Positions 33,906 through 40,984 of a stretch of DNA of 40,984 nt are shown in pieces; the first letter of the stretch is position 1; each line of letters starts with the position of its first letter. This DNA comes from Psychrobacter sp. APC 3426. Lineage in GTDB: Bacteria > Pseudomonadota > Gammaproteobacteria > Pseudomonadales > Moraxellaceae. Both the position numbers and the translations under genes were made by a program. The stretch is from positions 1 through 40,984 of the forward strand of contig NZ_JASDCF010000029.1 in NCBI RefSeq assembly GCF_030408035.1, in the 5' to 3' direction. The notes below the pieces were generated by a model. The model was not told the origin of the DNA and ran no database searches. It saw only the letters and a list, made by a program, of their open reading frames with translations.

Positions 33906-35042
33906 CTACCCCATGCTTTGCCCAAGTTTAATGGCAGCGGCAACATTGAGTGCAGTCGTCTCAATATTCTCATAAGCATTGTTTAGTACCTTATCAAGGG
34001 TGTCCAGCTTTTGAACACTGGGCATGACGACGTCAAACCCAGTGGCCTGAATAGGATTTAAGGTATCAACGCTACCGCAAATAGCGATTATAGGCTTATC
34101 ATTTGCTTTTGCCATCATGCTAATACCGCCAGCGACTTTACCCATTGCACTTTGCGCATCAAGCTTGCCTTCACCAGTAATGACCAAATCAGCGCTAGCA
34201 ATATGCTCTTCTAGACTGACAGTCTCAGCCACGGTATCAAAGCCTGATTTAAGGTTAGCTTCGCAAAATGTCATTAAGGCATAGCCAAGACCGCCTGCTG
34301 CTCCTGCGCCTGCCATATTTTGGTAATCCTGATAGCCGTGCTGTCCAGATATCATCGCAAAGTGATTTAATGCCTTATCCAATAGTGCGACTTGCTCGGG
34401 ACTGGCGCCTTTTTGTGGTCCAAAGATAGCACTGGCTCCTGATAATCCGCATAATGGATTGGTCACATCGCAAGCGACTTCAAAGACCGTGTTGCGCAGC
34501 TTTGGATGAAGGGTTGAGCCGTCTATCTGCTTTAAGTTGGCCAGTTCGTTACCGCCTTGCGCTAAAGGCTTGCCATAATGGTCATAGAAACTCATTCCTA
34601 AGGCCATGAGCAGACCGAGTCCTGCATCGTTAGTGGCACTGCCGCCCAGACCGATAATGATGCGTTTGACGCCTTCATCTAAAGCATCAGCGATAAGTTC
34701 GCCAACACCGTAGCTGCTAGTAATGAGTGGATTTCTTTCTTCATTTGTTAATAAGTACAAACCGCAGGCTTGAGCAATTTCAATCACGGCTGTCTTATCT
34801 TCTAACAACAGATATTTGGCAGTGATGGGTCGCATAAGTGGATCATTGACCACCATGTTTTTCCAGCGTCCACCAAGTGCGTAGGATAACACTGCTGATG
34901 TGCCTTCACCGCCATCTGCCATGGGCAATAAACTATAGTCGGCATCAGGAAAAACCTGATTAAATCCAGATTGGATAGCGCGGCACACCTCGATTGCTTC
35001 TAGGCTTTCTTTAAACGAGTCAGGGGCGATTAAAATTTTCAT
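33906..35042 (-). CDS. Glycerate kinase (GlxK/GarK family)
   Basis: The 378-residue protein has typical glycerate 2-kinase sequence: MKILIAPDSFKESLEAIEVCRAIQ, LPMADGGEGTSAVL, IGLGGSATNDAGLGLLMALG and ADLVITGEGKLDAQSAMGK. The family phosphorylates D-glycerate to 2-phosphoglycerate, linking glyoxylate and serine metabolism to glycolysis. The start codon at 35042 has no obvious ribosome site. Neither neighbour is related in function. Two paralogues (GarK, GlxK) cannot be told apart here. Confidence 0.93.
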   Translation of the reverse strand: MKILIAPDSFKESLEAIEVCRAIQSGFNQVFPDADYSLLPMADGGEGTSAVLSYALGGRWKNMVVNDPLMRPITAKYLLLEDKTAVIEIAQACGLYLLTNEERNPLITSSYGVGELIADALDEGVKRIIIGLGGSATNDAGLGLLMALGMSFYDHYGKPLAQGGNELANLKQIDGSTLHPKLRNTVFEVACDVTNPLCGLSGASAIFGPQKGASPEQVALLDKALNHFAMISGQHGYQDYQNMAGAGAAGGLGYALMTFCEANLKSGFDTVAETVSLEEHIASADLVITGEGKLDAQSAMGKVAGGISMMAKANDKPIIAICGSVDTLNPIQATGFDVVMPSVQKLDTLDKVLNNAYENIETTALNVAAAIKLGQSMG

Positions 35043-35161
35043 GAAGTGCTCTTGGAGTTATGCAAGTTTGGGTCGTGCAATTAGTCTAATCATATCATTA
35101 TAAATGGGATAATCTGCTACCATAGTGCCCTGTTCCATTTATAACCTTTAGGATGATAGCC

Positions 35162-36220
35162 TTGACCACTTTTACCGCACCAGCTATTGCCAATACAGAA
35201 AATAATAACCTACGTCATCAGCTGCAACAGATTATAGATCTAAGGACCAAGCCACTTGGTGCACTTGGTCGCTTAGAGACGCTAGCACTGCAATTGGGGA
35301 TGATTCAAGGGACGCTTACGCCGCAGATTGATCAGCCACAGATTCGTGTATTTGCTGCCGATCATGGTTTAACCAAACATGGCACCTCAGCCTATCCGAG
35401 TGCCGTCACTGCGCAAATGGTTTATAACTTCTTGCAAGGTGGCGCTGCTATCAATGTCTTGGCGCGTCAGCACAATATCGAGCTAAAAGTAGTCGACGCT
35501 GGTGTGGATGCAGACTTTGCCAATTCTCCTTTTAAAGACCATCCACAATTGCTTGATTATAAAGTTCGTCATGGTAGCCGAGACGCGCTAACAGAACCTG
35601 CCATGACCGAAGCAGAATGCTTAGCTGCGCTAAAGAATGGTATGAAAGTGGTTGAGAACTTAACGGGTAATTTGCTTATCGTCGGTGAGATGGGCATTGG
35701 CAACACATCAGCGGCGAGTCTTTTGCTGGCACGATTAGGTGATGTGCCGATTGCTGATTGTATTGGTCGTGGTACGGGGCTTGATGATGCAGGGCTACAG
35801 CATAAGACGGATATTTTAACACAAGTATTGCAGCGTCATAGTGAGGCACAGTCTCCACTGGACGTGCTTGCGGCACTGGGCGGGCTTGAGATAGCCATGA
35901 TGGCAGGTGCGCTGATTCAGGCCGCTAGCGAACGCCGTATTTTATTAATCGATGGCTTTATTGCGAGTAGCGCTTTATTGGTTGCGGAGCGCCTATCGCC
36001 CGGTGTCGCTCAATATGCTATTTTCGCCCATCATTCAGTCGAGCCAGGACATGCGCATTTATTAAAACTACTAAACGCTGAGCCATTACTCGATATGGGT
36101 ATGCGTTTGGGCGAGGGTAGCGGCGCAGCGCTTGCTTATCCACTATTGCAGTCAGCTTGTGCCATTATCAATGAGATGGCAAGCTTTAGTGACGCGGGTA
36201 TTAGTGAGCAAAACAGTTAA
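35162..36220 (+). CDS. cobT: Nicotinate-nucleotide--dimethylbenzimidazole phosphoribosyltransferase
   Basis: CobT makes alpha-ribazole phosphate for the lower ligand of cobalamin. Family blocks are present: RTKPLGALGRLETLALQLG, VFAADHGLTKHGTSAYPSAVTAQMV, GEMGIGNTSAASLL, and the C-terminal GMRLGEGSGAALAYPLL with the catalytic Glu. The frame opens at the ATG at 35153, but AGGA (35150-35153) is eight bases before a TTG at 35162, a likely true start; the ATG has no upstream site. The stop overlaps the cobS start (TAATG). No cobalamin riboswitch is recognisable in the 120-base gap after the divergent glycerate kinase gene. Confidence 0.92.
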   Translation: MTTFTAPAIANTENNNLRHQLQQIIDLRTKPLGALGRLETLALQLGMIQGTLTPQIDQPQIRVFAADHGLTKHGTSAYPSAVTAQMVYNFLQGGAAINVLARQHNIELKVVDAGVDADFANSPFKDHPQLLDYKVRHGSRDALTEPAMTEAECLAALKNGMKVVENLTGNLLIVGEMGIGNTSAASLLLARLGDVPIADCIGRGTGLDDAGLQHKTDILTQVLQRHSEAQSPLDVLAALGGLEIAMMAGALIQAASERRILLIDGFIASSALLVAERLSPGVAQYAIFAHHSVEPGHAHLLKLLNAEPLLDMGMRLGEGSGAALAYPLLQSACAIINEMASFSDAGISEQNS

Positions 36221-37119
36221 TGTCACAATTATCAAAAAAACCATCAAAGCAAGAATCAAAACAGTCATTAAATCAGCCAGAGCCGTCACAGCAGTCATCG
36301 TCTAAACTAAGTGTTGGGCAGTTTATAAAGCATGAATGGATATTATTACTGGTCGCCGTTCAGTTTCTGACCCGACTGCCAGTCCCGCCATTCAAAAACT
36401 ACAATCCGCAATGGCTACATCAGAGCAGCCGTCATTTTCCCGCAGTCGGTTTGCTGGTTGGGCTACTTTGCGCTGGCGTGTTTTGGCTTGCCAGTGTTTT
36501 ATTTACGCCCCTCGTTGCTGCAGTCCTGAGTACGGCTTTTGGGATTAAGCTCACAGGTGCTTTTCACGAAGATGGTCTTGCGGATAGTTGCGATGGTTTG
36601 GGTGGCGGTCTGACTCGCGAGCGCACGCTGACTATTATGAAAGATTCACGCCTAGGGACATATGGCGTGTTAGGTTTAGTGTCAGCATTACTCTTAAAGA
36701 TTTCCTTGTTAGCCACCATGCCGTTATCAGTGGCGATCGTCGCGCTGATTATTGGGCATACTGCGTCGCGTTTGCTATGTATTAGCCTGCTTGCGCTGCT
36801 GCCGTATGGCGGTGAGATAGAACATGCCAAGGCCAAACCGATGGCGCAGCAGCTGACACCGTTACAAGGATTGTTCAGTAGCGGTTGGTTGCTGGTGGCA
36901 GGCGTTTTAGTGGTACTGATATTTCCTAATGTCATACAGCAGATTAGCGTTGGTCAGTGGTTATTGGCTTTGGTGTTGGCGCTAGTTGCGACTGATTATA
37001 TGCGACGCTTATTACGTAGGCGTCTGAATGGCTATACGGGTGATGGACTAGGGGCGACACAACAGCTGAGTGAAGTTGCCATTTATGCAGGTTTGGCAGC
37101 GGCCATACCTTTTTTATAA
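36220..37119 (+). CDS. cobS: Adenosylcobinamide-GDP ribazoletransferase (cobalamin synthase)
   Basis: CobS joins adenosylcobinamide-GDP to alpha-ribazole phosphate at the membrane. This 299-residue protein has the conserved FHEDGLADSCDGLGGG motif (Asp-rich metal-binding site), MKDSRLGTYGVLGL, several membrane helices and NGYTGDGLGATQQLSEV near the end. An extra ~30-residue Ser/Gln/Lys-rich N-terminus precedes the first helix. It is translationally coupled to cobT by a one-base stop/start overlap. Confidence 0.95.
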   Translation: MSQLSKKPSKQESKQSLNQPEPSQQSSSKLSVGQFIKHEWILLLVAVQFLTRLPVPPFKNYNPQWLHQSSRHFPAVGLLVGLLCAGVFWLASVLFTPLVAAVLSTAFGIKLTGAFHEDGLADSCDGLGGGLTRERTLTIMKDSRLGTYGVLGLVSALLLKISLLATMPLSVAIVALIIGHTASRLLCISLLALLPYGGEIEHAKAKPMAQQLTPLQGLFSSGWLLVAGVLVVLIFPNVIQQISVGQWLLALVLALVATDYMRRLLRRRLNGYTGDGLGATQQLSEVAIYAGLAAAIPFL

Positions 37120-37154
37120 TTCAAAAGAAATCTTTAGAAAAGGCTAATTAATCA

Positions 37155-37736
37155 ATGACTCTTTATATCTGGCGTCATCCTAAGCCCATCGCAGCTGAGG
37201 GTATCTGTATCGGTCAGAAGGATATCGGAGTAGATAGGCGTAAATTAAAGCGTCTTGCCAATCAGATCGAGCGATTTACCCGTTTGCATCAATTACCTAA
37301 AGTCATTTGGGTAAGCCCATTACAACGCTCCCTAAAAGTCGGACAGATACTGGCACAACGTGGCTTTCAATGTCGAGTTGCGCCTGAGCTTGCTGAGGTT
37401 TATTTTGGCGAATGGGATGGTCGCCCTTGGGAGCAAATCGCTAAGCAAGAGATTGATGACTGGTGTGATAACTTTGCGCACTTTGCCCCTGATAAAGGGG
37501 AAAGTCTGCAGCAGTTATTTGACCGTGTTGAGGGGTGGCTGAATAAGGTTTTGGCTGAACAAAACAACACCCCAATACTAGCAATTGGTCATGCGGGCTG
37601 GATCAATGCTGCCAAGATGATTGATGCTGGGCAAGATGTACCGCAGACAGCAGCTGATTGGCCCTCTTCAGTTGCATATGGGGAACGTAGTCAACTGCCT
37701 CTACATAAAAAACTGGCCGTTCATAATGGCCAGTGA
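37155..37736 (+). CDS. cobC: Histidine phosphatase, probably alpha-ribazole phosphatase
   Basis: The 193-residue protein has a phosphatase signature with RHP at residues 7-9 (IWRHPKPIA; RHG is usual, and the catalytic His8 is kept), SPLQRSLKVGQ, ELAEVYFGEWDGRPWEQ and GHAGWINA. CobC removes the phosphate of alpha-ribazole phosphate or adenosylcobalamin 5'-phosphate. It follows cobS by 35 bases in the same direction, which supports this choice over other branches of the family. Its last 20 bases form a hairpin that serves as a terminator on the other strand. Confidence 0.85.
   Translation: MTLYIWRHPKPIAAEGICIGQKDIGVDRRKLKRLANQIERFTRLHQLPKVIWVSPLQRSLKVGQILAQRGFQCRVAPELAEVYFGEWDGRPWEQIAKQEIDDWCDNFAHFAPDKGESLQQLFDRVEGWLNKVLAEQNNTPILAIGHAGWINAAKMIDAGQDVPQTAADWPSSVAYGERSQLPLHKKLAVHNGQ
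37705..37734 (-). terminator. Minus-strand terminator inside the 3' end of cobC
   Basis: ACTGGCC and GGCCAGT (37712-37718 and 37728-37734) form a 7-bp stem. On the minus strand it is followed by TTTTTT. This suits the convergent small gene at 37844-38068. The same bases encode the last residues and stop of cobC. Confidence 0.75.
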
Positions 37737-37843
37737 TGTTGAATACAAGATTAGATAACGTAGCGATATAAAATCAAATAAAGTTATAAAGTGAATATGA
37801 CTACAATGAAGTTATCGCGCTAACACATTGTCACACTCAAAAC

Positions 37844-38068
37844 TTACGCTATCTTATCAAACCAAGCCTTATTATTTTTGGCAGTTGAAGAGTCAAAGCT
37901 GACATAGATACCTTGATCATCTAGTGTTGCATACCAATGGTCATCATTACTGCCAGTTAACAGCTGAAAATATTTGTTATTCACTATTCTGCCTACGGTG
38001 TAAACTTCACCTTCTGCATAAAAATCATTACCTTGGATGCATAATAATTTGTCATTAGTATTTATCAT
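37844..38068 (-). CDS. Small protein of unknown function (74 residues)
   Basis: The family is unrecognised. It is a hydrophilic 74-residue protein, MINTNDKLLCIQGNDFYAEG at the start, with several beta-forming stretches (VYTVGRIVNNKYFQLL, WYATLDDQGIYVSF). The style, a short KVYTV-like beta-barrel region, is reminiscent of small phage or SH3-like proteins, but no match is claimed. It has AAGG nine bases upstream of the ATG and a minus-strand terminator about 110 bases after its stop, inside cobC, which supports a real gene. No other phage gene is near it. Confidence 0.6.
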   Translation of the reverse strand: MINTNDKLLCIQGNDFYAEGEVYTVGRIVNNKYFQLLTGSNDDHWYATLDDQGIYVSFDSSTAKNNKAWFDKIA

Positions 38069-38271
38069 ATTATGTAGCCTTATCAGTAAATTAGATAGAG
38101 CTAGAATAGCAACTGGATTATTAAAAATAAAGAGAACTTTATAGGTAGTATTTTTGCGCTAAGTATATGCTTTTTAAGTTATTTGTTACAGATAGTTACT
38201 AGAGTATATCATTGTAAGCTTGAGTAGGTATAAAGGTTAAACAGACCGTTTTAAGTCTGAATTTTGGGCAT

Positions 38272-38307
38272 AAAAAAAGCCAGCGACATAATGTCACTGG
38301 CTTTTTT
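38272..38307 (-). terminator. Intrinsic terminator of the ribosomal operon
   Basis: AAAAAAGCCAG and CTGGCTTTTTT pair with inner GACA/TGTC (one mismatch). The T-run is on the minus strand, 26 bases after the rplI stop. Confidence 0.9.
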
Positions 38308-38332
38308 AGAGAGAGCGTAAACGCTCTAAAGA

Positions 38333-38845
38333 TTACTCTTCAGAGTAGTCTTCGTTCTCATCTTCAAATTCTTCTTCAGCAGAATCTTCGTTATCACCAT
38401 CTTCAGAAAGAATGGTAACTAAGATACTAGCAGTAACGTCATGGTGTAGTTGAATATCAACATTGTATTCACCAATTTGACGTAAAGTGCCTTCAGGTAG
38501 CTTGATTTCAGCACGGTCTACTTCTAGACCTGAGTTAGTCAATGCTTCAGCGATATCGCGAGTACCGATAGAGCCAAATAGCTTGCCTTCGTCACCTGAT
38601 TTAGCACGCATGATAACATTAACGTCAGTTAGTGCATCAGCACGCTCTTGAGCAACAGCTACTTCTTTTGCTTCTTCAGCTTCAAGCTCAGCACGACGTG
38701 CTTCGAACTTTTCAATGTTAGCTTTAGTAGCAGGTAGTGCTTTGCCCAAAGGGATAAGAAAGTTACGACCGTAACCTGGTTTCACATCGACAGTTTCACC
38801 GAGTTTACCAAGGTTGACGATACGCTGTAACAAAATAATTTGCAT
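38333..38845 (-). CDS. rplI: 50S ribosomal protein L9 with an acidic C-terminal extension
   Basis: The 170-residue protein begins with the typical L9 N-domain ([36 protein letters not shown]), followed by the long helix and C-domain. The usual length is about 148. About 22 extra residues, nearly all Asp, Glu, Ser and Asn, extend the C-terminus after [11 protein letters not shown]. It is the last gene of the rpsF-rpsR-rplI operon, 24 bases after rpsR. Confidence 0.97.
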   Translation of the reverse strand: MQIILLQRIVNLGKLGETVDVKPGYGRNFLIPLGKALPATKANIEKFEARRAELEAEEAKEVAVAQERADALTDVNVIMRAKSGDEGKLFGSIGTRDIAEALTNSGLEVDRAEIKLPEGTLRQIGEYNVDIQLHHDVTASILVTILSEDGDNEDSAEEEFEDENEDYSEE

Positions 38846-38869
38846 GAGTCATTCCTAGTTAATTAACGG

Positions 38870-39100
38870 TTAACCCTGATGGTTATCAGTGTATGGAAGT
38901 AGCGATAAATAACGAGCTTGCTTGATAGCAGTTGCTAGTTGACGCTGATATTTAGTAGACGTACCGGTAATGCGGCTTGGTACGATTTTACCATTATCAC
39001 TGATGTACTGTTTTAGCAATTCAACATCTTTATAATCGATGTGAGTGATGCCTTCAGCAGTGAAACGGCAGAATTTGCGACGGCGATAGAAACGTGCCAT
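38870..39100 (-). CDS. rpsR: 30S ribosomal protein S18
   Basis: The 76-residue protein [20 protein letters not shown]...[13 protein letters not shown] is a standard S18 with its basic start. The end, [30 protein letters not shown], matches the family closely. S18 partners S6 in the 30S platform. It lies 16 bases after rpsF; there is no priB between them as found in E. coli. Confidence 0.98.
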   Translation of the reverse strand: MARFYRRRKFCRFTAEGITHIDYKDVELLKQYISDNGKIVPSRITGTSTKYQRQLATAIKQARYLSLLPYTDNHQG

Positions 39101-39116
39101 GAGTATTCTCCTTTAA

Positions 39117-39515
39117 TTAGTCTTCACTGTTGTCGTTGTCGTCGTTTTCACGATTGTCTGGACGACGAGTAGTTGCTTTGCGTGCGCGTTTTTCATCGGC
39201 ATTCTTGGCTAACTGCGACTCTTCAGTGACAGCTTCGTCACGGCGCATAACTAGACTACGAATGATCGCGTCGTTATAGCGGAATAATTCTTCAAGTTCA
39301 GCCAAAGTTTCACCGTCAGTTTCAATGTTGAAAAGAACGTAGTGAGCTTTGTGAATCTTGTTGATTGGGTAAGCCAGTTGACGACGGCCCCAATCTTCTA
39401 AACGATGGATAACACCGTTGTTGTCTTGAACTAACTTGATGTAGCGCTCAACCATGCCGACCACTTGGTCGCTTTGGTCTGGGTGTACAAGTAACACCAG
39501 TTCGTAATGTCGCAT
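39117..39515 (-). CDS. rpsF: 30S ribosomal protein S6
   Basis: The 132-residue protein [20 protein letters not shown]... is typical S6, with [21 protein letters not shown] and [12 protein letters not shown]. An acidic, Asn-rich tail ([11 protein letters not shown]) ends the protein, as in many gammaproteobacteria, where RimK can add glutamates. It is the first gene of the operon. Confidence 0.98.
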   Translation of the reverse strand: MRHYELVLLVHPDQSDQVVGMVERYIKLVQDNNGVIHRLEDWGRRQLAYPINKIHKAHYVLFNIETDGETLAELEELFRYNDAIIRSLVMRRDEAVTEESQLAKNADEKRARKATTRRPDNRENDDNDNSED

Positions 39516-39641
39516 TGTGACTCCTTACGGATTAGTAGCTATCAACCCTATGTTAATAGCAAGGAGATTTATAAGGTAAGCTCAAATCTATCGTTTATGA
39601 TAAAAAACAATAAGGGATAAGCTTAGGATATAAAGCGCCGT

Positions 39642-39670
39642 ATTATAACAGTAGTCAGACATTAACACAA
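39642..39670 (-). promoter_or_regulatory. Promoter of the rpsF operon
   Basis: Minus strand: TTGTGT (39665-39670), 17-base spacer, TATAAT (39642-39647). It lies about 125 bases before the rpsF start, leaving a long leader that might hold autoregulatory structure. Confidence 0.7.
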
Positions 39671-39729
39671 AGGTTAATCGCTGAGATCCTGCCAATAAAC
39701 TATAAAAGCAATGATTTATTTTCTCACAA

Positions 39730-39761
39730 TAAAAAAGCAACGATAACACGCTGCTTTTTTA
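39730..39761 (-). terminator. Intrinsic terminator after the RDD gene
   Basis: AAAAAAGCA (39731-39739) pairs with TGCTTTTTT (39752-39760), with an inner CG/CG pair. The T-run on the minus strand follows the RDD stop by about 40 bases. Confidence 0.85.
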
Positions 39762-39802
39762 TCAAAAATCTAAGACGTATGATGTACCACTAAAGTTATA
39801 AG

Positions 39803-40786
39803 TTATTTTATTTTTGGCTCTTTCACTAACTGACTGCTATCTGCTTTTACGACTAAAGTCTTAGCTAACTTGTCGTGCCAACCGATGTTTTCAGGACTTT
39901 TTGATGCCATATAGTAATGAATAGCGACAATCACAAAGCCCAAAAAGCTGGTAAACGAGAACAGCAAATTGTAGATAATAAACAGTAGTAGCGTACGCAT
40001 ACCGATGAGCTTGGTAAATGATGGCAGACGGTGCGTGGTTTGATCAACAACACGAATACCAGTAATAAGCTTGCCCAGTGATTGACCACGTAACGCGATA
40101 AACACCAGTTGCAACGCAAACAGACCAAATACCATCACTTGTGACATCATCAATGTGCTACTAGGAAGACTTTCCATTAGCGTCATAGAGTACTGGTAAG
40201 CGGCGTCTATATCTTGGATGTTTTGGAACTTAGTATAGTCCACATCCATTTTGGTCAATGCCATCACTAATGGGAAAATTGCCAATAGATAGAGTAAGCC
40301 ATTAAGCGCTGTTGCCAATACTCGCGACATAATAGGCGCTAGGACGACATTGCCGACGACCTTATCTTTACCAGAGGCAGTCTTGTTTATCGCAGACTTA
40401 TTTAATGACACGTTATTATGCGGCGTTTGATGACGATTGGTGGTCATGTCCGCTTTTGCATTGTTACCCGTATCCTTTGGACGCTCAGGCTTGCCATACA
40501 ATCTATCTAATGATACTGATTTACCGTCTTGAACATTGCTGGCTTTATCTTCAGGGAAGACAGTGACATTGTTAATGATAGAGTCATTAACCTCAGGGCT
40601 GCTGACATTCGTAGGGCGGTAAACCGTTTGGTTATTGGTTAAGGTGCCGACACGCTGCCATTGCTCCAAGCCTTCATGCCACATCAAGTCATCTAGTAAT
40701 ACTTCACCAGATGCCAACATAATATTGAGCTGCTCCAAATTGTATGGACCAGCTTGTACGTTATTTCGAGCAAGAAAAATTTGCAT
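39803..40786 (-). CDS. RDD-family membrane protein with an N-terminal GYF_2-like domain
   Basis: The protein is 327 residues from the ATG at 40786, chosen because AGG lies before it; the frame opens at 40798. The N-terminal ~60 residues (MQIFLARNNVQAGPYNLEQL...LDDLMWHEGLEQWQRVGTL) match GYF_2/DUF4339 domains, which bind ligand peptides. A polar linker follows to about residue 150. The RDD domain has three membrane helices and GQSLGKLITGIRVVDQTTHRLPSF, typical of RDD proteins, which are proposed transporters or channels. The combined architecture is known in bacteria; function unknown. The gene stands alone next to the ribosomal operon. Confidence 0.88.
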   Translation of the reverse strand: MQIFLARNNVQAGPYNLEQLNIMLASGEVLLDDLMWHEGLEQWQRVGTLTNNQTVYRPTNVSSPEVNDSIINNVTVFPEDKASNVQDGKSVSLDRLYGKPERPKDTGNNAKADMTTNRHQTPHNNVSLNKSAINKTASGKDKVVGNVVLAPIMSRVLATALNGLLYLLAIFPLVMALTKMDVDYTKFQNIQDIDAAYQYSMTLMESLPSSTLMMSQVMVFGLFALQLVFIALRGQSLGKLITGIRVVDQTTHRLPSFTKLIGMRTLLLFIIYNLLFSFTSFLGFVIVAIHYYMASKSPENIGWHDKLAKTLVVKADSSQLVKEPKIK

Positions 40787-40862
40787 AATTGCCTGCATAG
40801 TTAGTCATATCTTAAGTCATTATAGCTACTCTATAATATTAGGGTCTATTTAACATTTTTGG

Positions 40863-40922
40863 TGGTGTTCTAAAAAGTATGCTGGCATCAGACGTAGCCA
40901 TAATTGACATAAAAGAACACCA
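40863..40922. repeat. Inverted repeat at the window edge
   Basis: TGGTGTTCT (40863-40871) and AGAACACCA (40914-40922) form perfect 9-bp arms with a 42-base middle. It lies upstream of the RDD gene and could be a regulatory dyad or part of a mobile-element end that continues outside the window. No transposase frame is visible. Confidence 0.45.
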
Positions 40923-40984
40923 GATCGAATACTTTAAAGTGATTATCAAGCTTTTTTGAGAAGCAACAAGTCTTTCTAACCGCC

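Noticed and set aside
35043..35161. A cobalamin riboswitch upstream of cobT
   Set aside because: The gap is too short and lacks the expected conserved B12-box sequence.
1..40984. CRISPR arrays, rRNA genes or a prophage
   Set aside because: No regularly spaced repeats, rRNA-like sequence or run of phage genes was seen in reading through; one small protein at 37844 with a vaguely phage-like look is not enough.

Overview
The window looks like a chromosomal segment of a gammaproteobacterium of the family Moraxellaceae, most likely Psychrobacter. This rests on moderate-to-low GC, the style of the proteins (Asn/Ser/Asp-rich linkers in otherwise ordinary housekeeping genes), a FimV/TruA neighbourhood and a scattered type II secretion (T2SS) gene set as in Acinetobacter relatives. 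The genus is an inference from protein character, not from a search. Most of the window is core genome. The accessory parts are a truncated TnpB-type element at the left edge, two copies of a short structured repeat (about 10063-10200 and 32030-32190), and perhaps an acyltransferase and a stand-alone helicase.

Left part (1-12.4 kb): the 3' end of an IS200/IS605-type tnpB with its right-end hairpin; a secreted L,D-transpeptidase; infA; a minus-strand cluster fimV (in two adjacent, in-frame but separately started pieces), an asparaginase-like gene and truA; queA; repeat copy 1; dinB; a small conserved-looking protein; and tRNA-Leu(CAA) with a recognisable promoter and terminator.

Middle (12.4-26.4 kb): fpr; trmO carrying two internal tandem repeats; the T2SS ATPase gspE; an acyltransferase; a TatD-family nuclease; a TetR regulator; the T2SS minor pseudopilin operon gspH-gspI-gspJ-gspK; a FabR-like TetR regulator; dgt; and ychF.

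Right part (26.4-41 kb): a UvrD-family helicase; an amine/D-amino-acid oxidoreductase paired with a RidA-family imine deaminase behind a long nested palindrome; arfB; an ECHDC3-like crotonase whose upstream region is repeat copy 2; a VOC-family protein divergent from a LysR regulator; glycerate kinase; the cobalamin-assembly genes cobT-cobS-cobC; a small unknown protein; the ribosomal operon rpsF-rpsR-rplI; and an RDD-family membrane protein with a GYF-type N-terminus.

No single dramatic new system is visible. The most interesting points are the FimV split exactly at the membrane segment, the paired hairpin repeats with a conserved loop and a partly compensated stem, the nested palindrome before the oxidoreductase, the palindrome bracketing the -10 box of the tRNA-Leu promoter, and a candidate omegaRNA next to the truncated tnpB.
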